Positions 12,617-22,609 of a stretch of DNA of 64,000 bases are shown in pieces; the first letter of the stretch is position 1; each line of letters opens with the position of its first letter. The position numbers were made by a program, and so were the translations under genes. The DNA comes from Telopea speciosissima (taxonomy: Eukaryota; Streptophyta; Magnoliopsida; Proteales; Proteaceae): NCBI RefSeq assembly GCF_018873765.1, contig NC_057923.1, positions 61,845,915-61,909,914 on the forward strand, read 5' to 3'. The notes beneath the pieces were generated by a model. That model worked only from the letters and a program-made list of their open reading frames with translations. It was not told the DNA's origin and did no database searches.

Positions 12617-14388
12617 GGGAAATTTATGCATACCACCCCTGAGGTTTGATGAAAGGATATTTTCACCCCCTAGGTTTGGAAAATTCTACGTACCCTCCTG
12701 AGGTTTGCAAACGGTAACAGATAGGTCCATTCCGTCAGTTCATGACTAATACTGTTAAAAAGTAGACTTGAACTGACGAAATTGCCCATACAAAAAAAGA
12801 AAAGAAAAAAAACACCTGCAACTCATCTTCCCCAATCGATTTTGGGGAAGATGAGTTGTAGGTTTCAAAACCCTTTCAACATTGATTCTTCACCTCATCT
12901 TCTTCTTCTTCCTGGTTCTCACGTTCCTTTTCTAAACCCTAACCTAGAACCAAGTGGGAAATAATTTTCCAATTCCAATCGATTCTCAGTAGAATTTGTG
13001 TAAATATAACAATTGAAAATTTGCTGAAATTCAAGTACACCAACATTGCCCGCCCAAAGTACAGAACTCACTATACATTCATGGCAAAAATAGAAAAACA
13101 AGGGATCCACCCTTATTTATGGGTACATTGTTGCTCCGGCAAGGAGCTGTCGAGTCAAGATAACTCAACAGAGGCATAACACCTTTTTCCCTTTCACTGG
13201 ATGAACAAGAACTTTCTGGTTTCTTTTATTTTCTCTTGTTTGTCCTTGCGAGAGTGTAAGGAGATTCAAAGAACCGATTAACCAAGGTGAGATCCAGAAA
13301 AGTAACAGAGATTGTAGCCACATTACAGATAGATGAAAAATCGCATCCCATTTACACCAAATTAAGAAAATGAAAGTGCAGAATATAAATACAAATGAAA
13401 ACTAACCGATTCCAGTAGTCGTGTGGATACTCTTTTCGATAAGGAACAGAAAGGGCACGAAAACCGCAAAGAAGAGGAGAATTACGACAGGTACACTACT
13501 CCGACCGCATCTGTTCTTCTGAAGGCCAGCACCAGAGTATCCCCGTTTCAAAGCCATGGTTAATTGGTCAGATCAAAACCACCTTTTCTGGCCAGGAAGG
13601 GTTTAAAAAAAAGTAATTGTCATTTGAAGAAAAATTTAAAAAGAGAAACAAAGTGAATGAACGGTGAATTGAAGTACAGATCTTTGCCTAATCCAACCTC
13701 AGATGCTTAGAATCGATGACCGTCATATCCAGAAGAGAGAAAAGGATAAAAGAATGTAAAAAATGAGGGATACGACACGAAGACGCCAAGCCAAAATGAC
13801 AGTAAGTTCAACCGTTCAAGAACAAGAGTTCCAGTAGTGATAAGTGAAGAACTGCTAAGGAAACGAAGGAATGTATGAACACAGACTCAGAAAGTGTTGA
13901 ATGTCTCTGTATGAGTCTCAGACTCTCAAGCTCACACACAGAGGGAGAAGACGACATCAATAGGTTTTGTTTGTTTAAAAGGCGATAAAATGGAAGGAAA
14001 CGTAAACTTGAAGCTTGTCGGTGAGTAGTTCCAAACTTTCGATGTAGTTCTCACACTCCATGTGCTTCTGGTTTGGATATTGTTTAAGAAAAACCCAAAA
14101 CCTGCAACTCATCTTCCCCAATTCGATTGGGGAAGATGAGTTGTAGGTTTTTTTTTTTCCTTTGTAAGGGTAATTTTGTCCATTCATCTTTTATTTGTTT
14201 TTGGATTCTTCATAGAAGGGCAATTCCGTCAGTTCAAGTATACTTTTTAACAGTGTTAGTCATGAACTGACGGAATGGACCTATCTGTTACCGTTTACAA
14301 ACCTCAGGGGGATACGCAGAATTTTCCAAACCAGGGGGGTGAAAATATCATTTCGTCAAACCTCAGGGGTGGTATGTGTAAATTTTCC
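12617..14388. mobile_element. Pack-MULE-like element with long inverted ends
   Basis: A 1,772-bp element bounded by inverted repeats of roughly 250-290 bp. The left end begins GGGAAATTTATGCATACC followed by ACCCCTGAGG. The right end, read on the other strand, begins GGAAAATTTACACATACC with the same ACCCCTGAGG. Both arms then share the TTTTCACCCCC block, the GGTAACAGATAGGTCCATTC block and the GACTAATACTGTTAAAAAGT-type block, and each arm ends internally with a short hairpin. The flanks AAAAAAGTT and AAAAAAAAT match at seven of nine positions and may be a decayed 9-bp duplication. The interior carries a host-like first exon on the minus strand (13557-13407) with what looks like its 5' untranslated region. 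No transposase is present. Long terminal inverted repeats plus captured gene DNA define a Pack-MULE. Confidence 0.8.
13407..13557 (-). pseudogene. GAUT1-like first exon inside a Pack-MULE
   Basis: A minus-strand frame of 50 codons plus one base starts at ATG 13557 and ends at a consensus donor (ATCG|GTTAGT). The peptide begins MALKRGYSGAG, continues with an Arg/Gly/Ser-rich segment, and has a hydrophobic membrane-anchor stretch PVVILLFFAVFVPFLFLIE. That is the N-terminal layout of plant GAUT1-type galacturonosyltransferases: a short cytosolic MALKRG tail followed by a type II anchor in the Golgi. Only the first exon is present; the stem, the glycosyltransferase domain and all other exons are absent, so it cannot make an enzyme. 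The DNA upstream (13558-13980) has the look of a 5' leader. The family assignment rests on the N terminus alone. Confidence 0.7.
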
Positions 14389-14993
14389 AAAAAAAATTTT
14401 GGAAAGAATTTTGTTAAAAATTGACAAGAATTGTCAGTAGCAACACAAGAGAACTCTCCAAAATCATTTTGGCTCTCCCTCTCTTCACGAGAAATTGATA
14501 TCCCTCTCACTTGTGCCCTAGAGTGGTGGTGAGGTTAAGATTTTTGTGAAAAACATTTAAGTGTTAGCTATAGGATTTACATCATCGGGACCATATCCCT
14601 ATGTCTGTGGGAAGTACCAATTGTGAAAGAGCTAAGATCGCGATTATGTCTTGTATGATTGAGGCTTAATGTAACCTCTAATCCCTCCCTTTATATGGTT
14701 GTAAAAATTTTGATTGGTTGTTCCAACTAGTAGGACGATCCATCCGTTGCCGCACTCATTCAATGGTATCAAAGCCTCCCACCGGTGGGGGTGGGGGATT
14801 TTCAATTTATTTCAATGTCTTATTGCATTTGATCCATTTTATTTCATTAAAATTTTATGTTATGGGCCAAAGTGTTTTGAGATCAAGTGGGGCTTTAAGG
14901 AGTTTCTGGGAGGGTTGCTCCTTGGGTATAACTGTTGGATTTTACATATAATCCCATTAGCCTTCATTTTAAATGGTTCAGTGTTATTTATAT
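14389..14993. other. Gene-free stretch between two elements
   Basis: No coding region or repeat boundary is supported between the Pack-MULE-like element and MITE copy D. Confidence 0.5.
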
Positions 14994-15168
14994 GGGAGAA
15001 TGTTTTTTGCGTGGGACGCAGGGGCCACGCCCACGCACAACAGGGGCCGGAATGACCGCCATCCCCCATGTATGGCAAAAATTCCACCCCCTTTTGTGCA
15101 ACCGCATGCACTCTCATTGGTTGGTGCACATGGCATGGTCCCTGCGTCTCACCCAGAAAACAATGCCC
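14994..15168. mobile_element. Mutator-like MITE, copy D
   Basis: A 175-bp member of the copy A-C family with the best preserved ends. The left end runs GGGAGAATGTTTTTTGCGTG and then GGACGCAGGG; the right end runs CCCTGCGTCTCACCCAGAAA and then ACAATGCCC. The terminal inverted repeats are therefore nearly 30 bp. The flanking duplication TTATTTATAT is present on both sides (10 bases can be matched; 9 is expected). Confidence 0.88.
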
Positions 15169-15542
15169 TTATTTATATATAACAATGGGCCATTAAGCTA
15201 TATGTCACTATATTGCATTCTTGTCTTTTTTAGAAAGCTGTATGAGCCAAGAACTTTAACCCTATCAAATTATATGTGATTTAATGTTGGAGAAAATGTT
15301 GGGGGTATGCTTTTCAGCATGTACATGAGATGATGGTATATTATGTGATAATGTGCCATATATAATTTACTAAGAGTAAGTAAACTTTACTTTTTTGTCT
15401 TGTTTTGTTGAGAAAAGTTAGTAACCTTTACATGTGTTTTTATAGATGTTGTTTTCACATGAATAAAATGAAATGAAAGGATCAAATGCATGATGCAGTC
15501 AGCGGTTATGGGATTTAAAATTCCTTATGTGGATGATATGGC
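15169..15542. other. Gene-free stretch
   Basis: No gene or element boundary recognised. The last 18 bases are the left target-site duplication of the SINE that follows. Confidence 0.5.
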
Positions 15543-15706
15543 GAGGGCGGCCTTGGTGCAACGGTAAGGTTGTTCCATTGTGACTACGTGGTCACGAGTT
15601 TGAGTTTGTAACAGCCTTTCAGTGAAAGCATGGGTAAGGTTGCATACATTATGACCCTCCCTAGACTCCGCTCTGGTGGGAGCCTCATGCACTGGGTACA
15701 CCCTTA
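15543..15706 (+). mobile_element. Au-type SINE
   Basis: A 164-bp tRNA-derived element with a polymerase III A box (TTGGTGCAACGGTAAGG) and a B box (GGTCACGAGTTTGAGTTTG). It carries the 3' part typical of plant Au SINEs (CATTATGACCCTCC and GGGAGCCTCATGCACTGGGT). It ends ACCCTTATT and is flanked by an 18-bp duplication, TTATGTGGATGATATGGC (15525-15542) against a copy differing at one base (15707-15724). SINEs are copied by a LINE reverse transcriptase acting in trans. Confidence 0.88.
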
Positions 15707-15724
15707 TTATGTGGATGATATAGC

Positions 15725-16911
15725 ATGCATGTGATGATGTTCCTCTCTCTCTCTATCTTTTTACAAAGGTTGTACTCCCCTCGGGCAACCCAATTTGTGG
15801 GTCGGTTTCCCAAGGTTTCTTTATTTAAATATTGTAATAAATAAAATTAAGATTTTCTTTTTACTTGATCGTGAGTTGATTGGGGGCGTTGATTGAGAGA
15901 ACATCGATGGCGATGATCAAGGGATGATCGCTTGCTTCAAGTTTCTGATGAAGTTTATATTTTCATTATTTCCAATGTAAATGTTATATTTGGATGTAAT
16001 TTGCATTTGTATTAACACTTAAATTTAGTTGTATAGGAGTAACTAATAAGGATATGTTGCTCCCACCCATCTTGGAATCAAAGTGACTTGCATGAGTTGC
16101 AAAGTCATTTTGACTTCAGATGCCATCCCATAACCACTAAAGTAGTTTAATCTCTTGTGATGTTTGTTTTATATGCTATCATTTATGTTTGCTTTATTTA
16201 ATATATACATGTGATGTATGTATTACAATACGATTGTGTTTGTATGTGCGTTCCTTATTCTCTCATTGCAAAGCAAGTGTGATATGAAAATTGTAACATG
16301 TGGGATTCTCATGGCCTCTCGTGATCAGTGGGTGTAGAGGTTTTGCCGATGCCGATAGGATAATGCTTTAGTAGTTTGATGTGATAGCCTACATTCATCT
16401 CTTGTGTAATAGGAAGTGGACATGGTTAGTGCAGACGTACTATGATAGTAGACGCTAACCCATAATGTCATGATTCACTCCAAGATAACATGGTAATTGG
16501 AATTGATAAAAGAAGAAGACACAGTATAAACAAAAGAAGCTAATTCATTGAAATTAAAATTATTGTTAGCATCAAATTCTAACATACTAGACTCATACTA
16601 GAGTAAATAGGAGAGGATGACAAAGAGAATCTAACTCAGACTCAGAACTACTGGTACTCTCATAGAAATGATAAGCTTTCAATTTGATCCAATTGAGAAT
16701 GACTCCTGCTGGAGGGTTAGAGACTCACTCCTTGTTTTCACTCAATATTGCAACTGCTTCTTTGAATAGTTCTTCTTGTTAAAGGCTATCTCTTTGTCCT
16801 GACAATCTTATTGGAGTCCATGAGATCTTCTTGAGGAATCTTCAACCAATCCATATTGTCTAGGAAGATTTCAAGGCTTGACAACATTTTTTGGAAGATT
16901 TCATCAAACTA
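15725..16911. other. Gene-free stretch
   Basis: AT-rich sequence with a short CT repeat near 15743. I see no gene or defined element. Confidence 0.5.
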
Positions 16912-17033
16912 TTTTTTTTTTTTGATAGGTAGGGGGGATGTAGGATGTGAACCAGGAGACTTGAACTCAAGACCTCCTGGTAGCAATGGACCTTTACTCA
17001 CCACTAGCTACCAAGTGCGCTAGGCACTTGACC
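16912..17033 (-). mobile_element. tRNA-derived SINE with poly(A) tail
   Basis: Read on the minus strand, it begins GTGCCTAGCGCACTTGGTAG and has a B box-like GAGTTCAAGTCTCC about 60 bases in. It ends in a 12-13-base A run (the T run at 16912-16923 on the plus strand). The flanks GATTTCATCAAACTAT and GACTTCATCATATTAT look like a diverged target-site duplication. It differs from the Au-type copy at 15543 and so represents a second SINE family. Confidence 0.65.
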
Positions 17034-17212
17034 ACGACTTCATCATATTATGGTTCACTAAAGCCACAATATGGGAGAGTGTCTCCCTTTCTTTCTTTTA
17101 TGAAATACCCATTTAGAATTTTTCAGTAGGGACTAAGGGTATTTACCTGTTTGTGTTGATGTTTTTTTTTTTTTGCTTTCTCAAGTTCTTGTATTTTTTA
17201 AGGGTTTAGTTT

Positions 17213-17830
17213 CTATAACTTCCTCATGGCAGTTTCTTTCTTTCTCGTCTCTACAAGTTTGGCAAGGTCCTCCGGTGGAGGTGTAAATCCTAGGCTATAG
17301 TACTCATTGATGGGGAGTGTCAAAACTTTTGAGTTTCCTTGAAAGTGCTTGCCTAGTCCCATACTCAAGAAATATCCCATTTCTTTGAGCATATTGGGGA
17401 CAACCGTTTTGCGACTATTCAATTGAGTAATTCAGGGATTCTTTTAGGGGTTGAGCTGGGTAGATGGCACACATAGACTAGAATCGAAATCCACCTGGAT
17501 GGTATTCACATGCTTCACCACAGATTGTTAACTAACTAGATTCCACATTGGCTAGAGTGTTCACAAATTCTGGGTCCCCCATAATGGTAACTAACTTATT
17601 ATCTACTAAGAACTTGAGTTTCTGATGGGGTGAAGACGTAATTGCCCCCACCAAGTCTAATCGTAGACTATCGAGGAGCATGTTGAAAGAGGAGGAATGT
17701 CAATAACTTGAAACTCAACTTTGACCTTGACTGATCCTACAATAATTTTAGTATTGAGGATTCCTATCACATTCCTCCTAGTATTGTAGTATCCACATAT
17801 TCATTGGGTTGATTGTTATAACTTTTCTAG
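17213..17830 (-). pseudogene. Degenerate Ty3/Gypsy (Tat/Ogre-like) fragment
   Basis: On the minus strand, the sequence near 17570-17720 reads as the end of a retroviral-type aspartic protease region (FNMLL, then VGAI, then HQKLKFLVDNKLVTI), the usual spacing in Tat-lineage Gypsy elements. Further along the strand, 17422-17213 encodes a G-patch-like segment (LKEMGYFLSMGLGKHFQG, then LGFTPP) that Tat/Ogre elements carry after the protease. Frameshifts and stops separate the pieces, and no reverse transcriptase or paired LTRs were found nearby. It is an old, decayed fragment. Confidence 0.65.
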
Positions 17831-18001
17831 GTCAAAACCCAAAAATTAGGCCATGTTTGTTTAGTGGGGTCTTAGGGTTGGGATACTTGTGGGATTGGGA
17901 CCCACATGGGCATGGGGTGGGAATCGTAAATTGACAGGAATAAAAAAGATAAATTTCTCCTTAATTTTACCAAATTTTGCTATTCTACAGTTGTTTGGTT
18001 G

Positions 18002-18006
<5 letters not shown>

Positions 18007-18040
<34 letters not shown>
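18007..18040. repeat. (GA)n microsatellite
   Basis: About 17 uninterrupted GA units. It is a simple sequence repeat with no coding meaning, although long GA tracts are commonly bound by plant GAGA-binding proteins. Confidence 0.9.
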
Positions 18041-18042
<2 letters not shown>

Positions 18043-18439
18043 TGCAAAGTCCCATCTTCATCATCTTCTTCTTTCTCCCTTTCCCCGTTGTTCACCGCAG
18101 GCCTACAGGTGCTGCCTTGGGTGGCACATCGTAATGGTGATGTACATCCACTGGATAATCAAGAGCCACATGAGAACCAGGGCTTTGTTGCAGATATTGA
18201 TGATTCTAATAACTCTAATATGGAGATTACCTAGAAAAACAACAATGTTGATGGGGGGTCCCCAAAAAAGTAGATTTAGATTGAAGCTCCTGTAGACGCT
18301 GAATTTTGTCACCCCCCGGCGATGATGACAATAGGATACAGACAGACATCGATATCTCTCTCAAGAAGGACTTTTGTCCCTACATCTGAATCAAATCACC
18401 CTAACATCCCTAAAATGACTTATCAGACCCTTTTACTAA

Positions 18440-19740
18440 ACACTGAAGGAGGTACTGCTCACCCTCCCCCACCACGGCGGTCCCGCTAGCTGGTTAGTGG
18501 ACCATGGGGGTCTAGGGGGGCAGGCAGCCCCCCTGCGGGAGGTGTAGGGGGGCGGCGGAGCCCCCAACAAAAAATTTTCTGAAGAGTCAGAAGGGAGACA
18601 AAAACCCAAAAAGACCACGCCTATGGGCCCAGACAGAACCCCATTAGAGCCCATTTCAAGCCCAAAACAAAGGGAAAAAAGCACTGCGCTCCCACGGCGC
18701 CGTGCGGCTCCTTCCCACGGCACCGTGGAGATGTGTACCTGATTTTCATGGTGCCATGAGGGGGTGTAACATCAGCGCCGTGGACACCTCCACGACACCG
18801 TGGAGGATTTATCTAGCCAGGAGAGAGAAGGGGCCCCTCCCTATAAATAGGAGGGTCTCCCTCCCTCATTTCTCAAGCTTTTCTCAGTTAGGGAGACCCT
18901 CCAGGGCTTGTTTTGCCTCCTTTTCACCCTCTTTTCCTCCTTCTTTCCCTCATGAGTATGTGAGTGAGTGGAGTTCTTCGACGTGGGTAGATCCTTCAGT
19001 TATCCATCCAAGCATAGAGTGATTCTGCTCTTGGGTATTGTTATCCCGTCAGTGTACGGATAACGAAAACCCCCCTTCACAGCTGTTATTCTGTCTGTAT
19101 ACAGATAACAAGAATCCCTTATATAGCCGTTACTCTGCCCGAAGTTTGTGTAGTGAAACCCATCTCATATAGTCCTTACTCTGTCCGACAAGAGAGAGAC
19201 AAGTCGATCGTCCGTCTCCACCAAAGCCGTGGGACATCACATATTTTGCACTCGGTGCGCTTTCATTTATTTCGTGTATTTCTTGACAGGTATTTGTATC
19301 TTTCCTTCTTATTATTTTTGGCATAATGTAGACAATTAAAGTAACTCGTTTTAGTGTACATAGTAAATGATTTTTCTTTCTTTGTCATGATTAGTGCATC
19401 ATAACTTAGCCTTATATGTTAGTATGTGATATATTATTAAGGAAGAATATTCGAAAACCAGCATCTAGTAGAAAGACCGGTTTATCCGGGCGAGGTGGGT
19501 GCCTAACACCTTCCCACCCTCGTAACCTGACTACTTACCCTGAATCTCTGACCAGACCATATGGAATCACGTAGCCCTTTCCGCTAACCTCGGATGGGGT
19601 TACACTCATTAGGTCCTAGGCCCTAACCCTAGGTGGCGACTCCATTTCTTTATAAAGCATGATCCCAATCCCCATGATGATATATATCGAAGCCAATTCT
19701 TATCGTCATAAGGCTGAGGAATCCTCGTCCCGAGGACCAC
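18440..19740 (+). mobile_element. LTR-like sequence with TATA box, unpaired
   Basis: The stretch carries a core promoter (CTATAAATAG near 18842-18851) preceded by four copies of an imperfect CCACGGCACCGTGG palindrome (18690-18805). Downstream are two related hairpin-like repeats around GGATAACGAAAACCCCCC and AGATAACAAGAATCCC. Near 19633 is TGGCGACTCC, a motif often found just after the 5' LTR of Tat/Ogre-type Gypsy elements, and the DNA beyond it (CCCGAGGACCACGGTACTTACAG) also resembles such leaders. No second copy lies in the window, so this is a partial element and its boundaries are uncertain. Confidence 0.45.
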
Positions 19741-21579
19741 GGTACTTACAGCTCCTAATGGTGCATGTTGTAAAAGAAGGATGTCTTGTTGATGCTATGG
19801 GGGGGTGGCTTCTCTTTTGAGAAGAAAGAAGTTCCTGATTATAATGTAAGAAATAAATATCACTATAGGAAAGAAGTAAGACTTATCTTATGGCAAGTAA
19901 TGTTAGAAAAGGAAAGATGTTGGGTCAATATTGGATATTAGACCCAATATTGGATTCCTCTAGCAATAAAGATTTTTTCTTAGTGGGAAAGATTGGATGG
20001 ATTGGTGATTGAGTCCCAATAGGAAACTTAATATTCCTTGCTCATATGTGCTACCAATTTGGGAGTGAGAAGGCAAATCACATATATTTATGAGATTGCC
20101 AAAATTCAAGAAGCACTCTCTCATCCTTGAAAAATCGGTGGAGCACTCCCCTCCCTAGAACCGTTCTCTCTTCCTCTCCTTCTCTTGGTGTTTGATCTTA
20201 GAGAAAGTTTGGGTTTTGAGAACCCTTGTATGTGGAGGAGTTGGCTTGATCATGTGGGAACGTCAAGCTTTGCGTAATGCGCGGAAAAAGGGCTATCATC
20301 TGTTGGAGGTCTTGCATCTGTGAGATTCTAGGTAACGATCGATTCTCCTGTTGTTCTAGATAATTTAATAGCATTCTCCATTGATAGAATTGATCCTACC
20401 ATGCTTCCGCAGATTTATGTTGATCGCCTTCAAGTAATTCTTCAAACAACGTCACACTTAAGAGAGTTGGTCTTCAAGTTACGATCATGAACATCAACGG
20501 TAGAAACAACAAGATTGAGGCGTGCCAATCGGCCACTCTCCTTAAGATTATATTAGCCCCCTATAGGTGTAAACTGGTTTATTTGTAAACTAATCTCCCA
20601 AGATACAACAATCTTTACAAGCCCACCCAAGAGTCCTTGCACTTGACTTGAGGGCCACATCGGTAGATTAGGTAACGCTCAATATTAAAGCAAAACTCAG
20701 AAAAGGTTTGAACACTATTCAACTTTTTCTATGTGAAAAAAGATACAAGAAAATATTTTAAAGGTATTTGAAGCAACAAAACATATGGATGGTTTGAGAC
20801 AAAATGCAAAATCACTTTGCACATGAGGGTAATATTCCTATAAATAGAAGATCGAGTGATACCTCCTCAAGACATCCTTCCAATAAAACCTCAAAAGTCA
20901 CTTCTTTTTTAAAACAACATTTGAAAGAAGAAAAGACACAACCATGTGAAAATGTGTCAAACAAACAATTCGGATTTGACTCTCGAGAACCAACAATTTT
21001 TTAATTGTACTTTTCGATTATGAACGTTAAAACCATATTATTCCTACAAAGAAAAGAAAACTTGAATATTAAGAAGCAGTTGAGAGCAATAAACCTCCGA
21101 GAAGAATGCATCCATGGGATTCTGAAAATATATCAAAGCTTGCAGGTGATTTCACTTCTACAAGGGAATTCCTAGGAGTTTTGGCAAAATCCCACCAAAT
21201 CAATGAGACTTTACACAGGGGTGGGGTGGGAGAAACTAAAGGCCACGTGGATAAGAAAAAGGTAAGTGTTTTTTATTACCTCCCCAGTTTCCTACCCCAT
21301 GTTACCAAACGAATTCGAATCCCATGTTGGTGGGATAATTCATACAACTATCCCACCCTTTAAATCCCATACTATCAAACAAACAGATCCGTAAAATGAT
21401 TCGCATTTCTCAAGAGATATCCGGATCAGCTACCCACATGGGGATGAGTGGGGACAGATCTAACCCCTCTATTGGGCTTGGATCCCGCACGCTAGAGGTG
21501 GGTCCCATACCCCCATGGAGGGTTCCGATCTATCCCCACGTGGTTAGTAAATCTGAACTCGCCAGTCAATCTAAGCAGC
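19741..21579. other. Gene-free region with dispersed repeat pieces
   Basis: No supported gene. The palindromic block near 19920-19955 (CAATATTGGATATTAGACCC, then CAATATTGG) may be the edge of an unclassified LTR. Sequence at 21230-21390 shares the theme of short GTTTGT-flanked blocks with 17850-17930. Confidence 0.4.
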
Positions 21580-21661
21580 GAGTCCGAATCAGCTACCCAC
21601 ATGGGCAGGAAATTTTACACCCCACATGCCCTCTTTACGTAACATCTGTCCAGTGGCAAAC
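21580..21661 (+). repeat. Left member of an 82-bp inverted repeat pair
   Basis: Runs AGTCCGAATCAGCTACCCAC, then ATGGGCAGGAAATTTTACAC, through CATCTGTCCAGTGGCAAAC. The same sequence, about 90 percent identical, is present in reverse orientation at 26167-26247. The two copies enclose about 4.5 kb and could be the ends of one large element, or two independent copies of a dispersed repeat. Confidence 0.75.
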
Positions 21662-22088
21662 ATAATTAAACAAAAGAGATAGTACTGTTAGTTCCTTATT
21701 TCAATTTTTTTTTTGGTTCTTATCTAATTTCTTCTTAGTAATTTGCCAAATGTGGCCAATACGTTTCTCCTTGAAACACGACTCCTTTTCTGCACTAAAA
21801 AACACACAGGCCAGGAAACCTCTCATGTCTCGTCGAGTACGACAGTTGCCCCTTCTCTCTTCCCGTCTCCCTCTCTCTCTCTCTCTCTCTCTGTGCAAAT
21901 TGAAAGTTCGAGAAGATAAAGTCGACAGGAAACATCTCGTATCTCACCTCTAAAATTTTCAGATTTAGATCATCATCTAGAAAACCTCGATCTGAAAATT
22001 GGGAACAAATCATCATCCAGAGAGAAGAAAAGCTTTTCTTTCTTTCTTTCGAACAAAAAACTAAAAATTTGGAGAGATTCTATTAAAG

Positions 22089-22569
22089 ATGGGATATTAC
22101 AGCGTGCAGAAATCTAACATTTTGTTTATGAATTCGGAAGATTCTGATCCGGGCTCCTTTGGTTTCCTTCCTAATTTGTCCAGGCTTAAAGAGAATGACT
22201 TGGGATTGGAATTTTGGAAGCCATTGCGAGACCTCAAGTTGGAGCAGGAAAAAAAATACAACTTTTTAAAGATGGACATTGGTGGGGCTGTTAATCCGTG
22301 CCCAAACCCTGGTTTAAAGCCCGATCTAACCGGTCTGGTTAAACTTGTGTAGAATCGACGGCGGTGTACTCCAGGGAGCTATGGGCAATGATACTCAAAC
22401 CGTCCCATAAGATCGTTAACTTTGAGACGGGGGAGGTCATCGAGAATAGGTTCATCGACAAGACAGGGGGAAGTTTGTCAACAAAGGAGTGTTCTTGGCA
22501 TACCCTCCGCAGGCAGACCCGCAGGGCCAGGCCCAATTCGATGTACCTCTTTACGACGACTGGGAGTAA
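22089..22569 (+). pseudogene. Broken gene fragment, family not recognised
   Basis: From ATG 22089 an 87-codon frame ends at TAG 22350-22352. A second protein-like frame continues from about 22364 (YSRELWAMILKPSHKIVNF, then TGEVIENRFIDKTGG). It loses one base in the G run near 22470, after which a third frame reads KFVNKGVFLAYPPQ and LYDDWE before a stop at 22567-22569. The second and third pieces look like one conserved plant protein split by a single-base deletion. I do not recognise the family. Part of the first frame (about 22160-22256) is duplicated at about 25675-25775. It lies inside the segment bounded by the 82-bp inverted repeats, so it may be gene DNA carried by an element. Confidence 0.5.
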
Positions 22570-22609
22570 GCCATTATTCTTATACTCCATTTATAGCATA
22601 GATAATTGA

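Noticed and set aside
18440..19740. Pairing the LTR-like DNA with the Gypsy fragment at 17213 as one element
   Set aside because: The promoter and TGGCGACTCC motif read on the plus strand, whereas the protease fragment reads on the minus strand.
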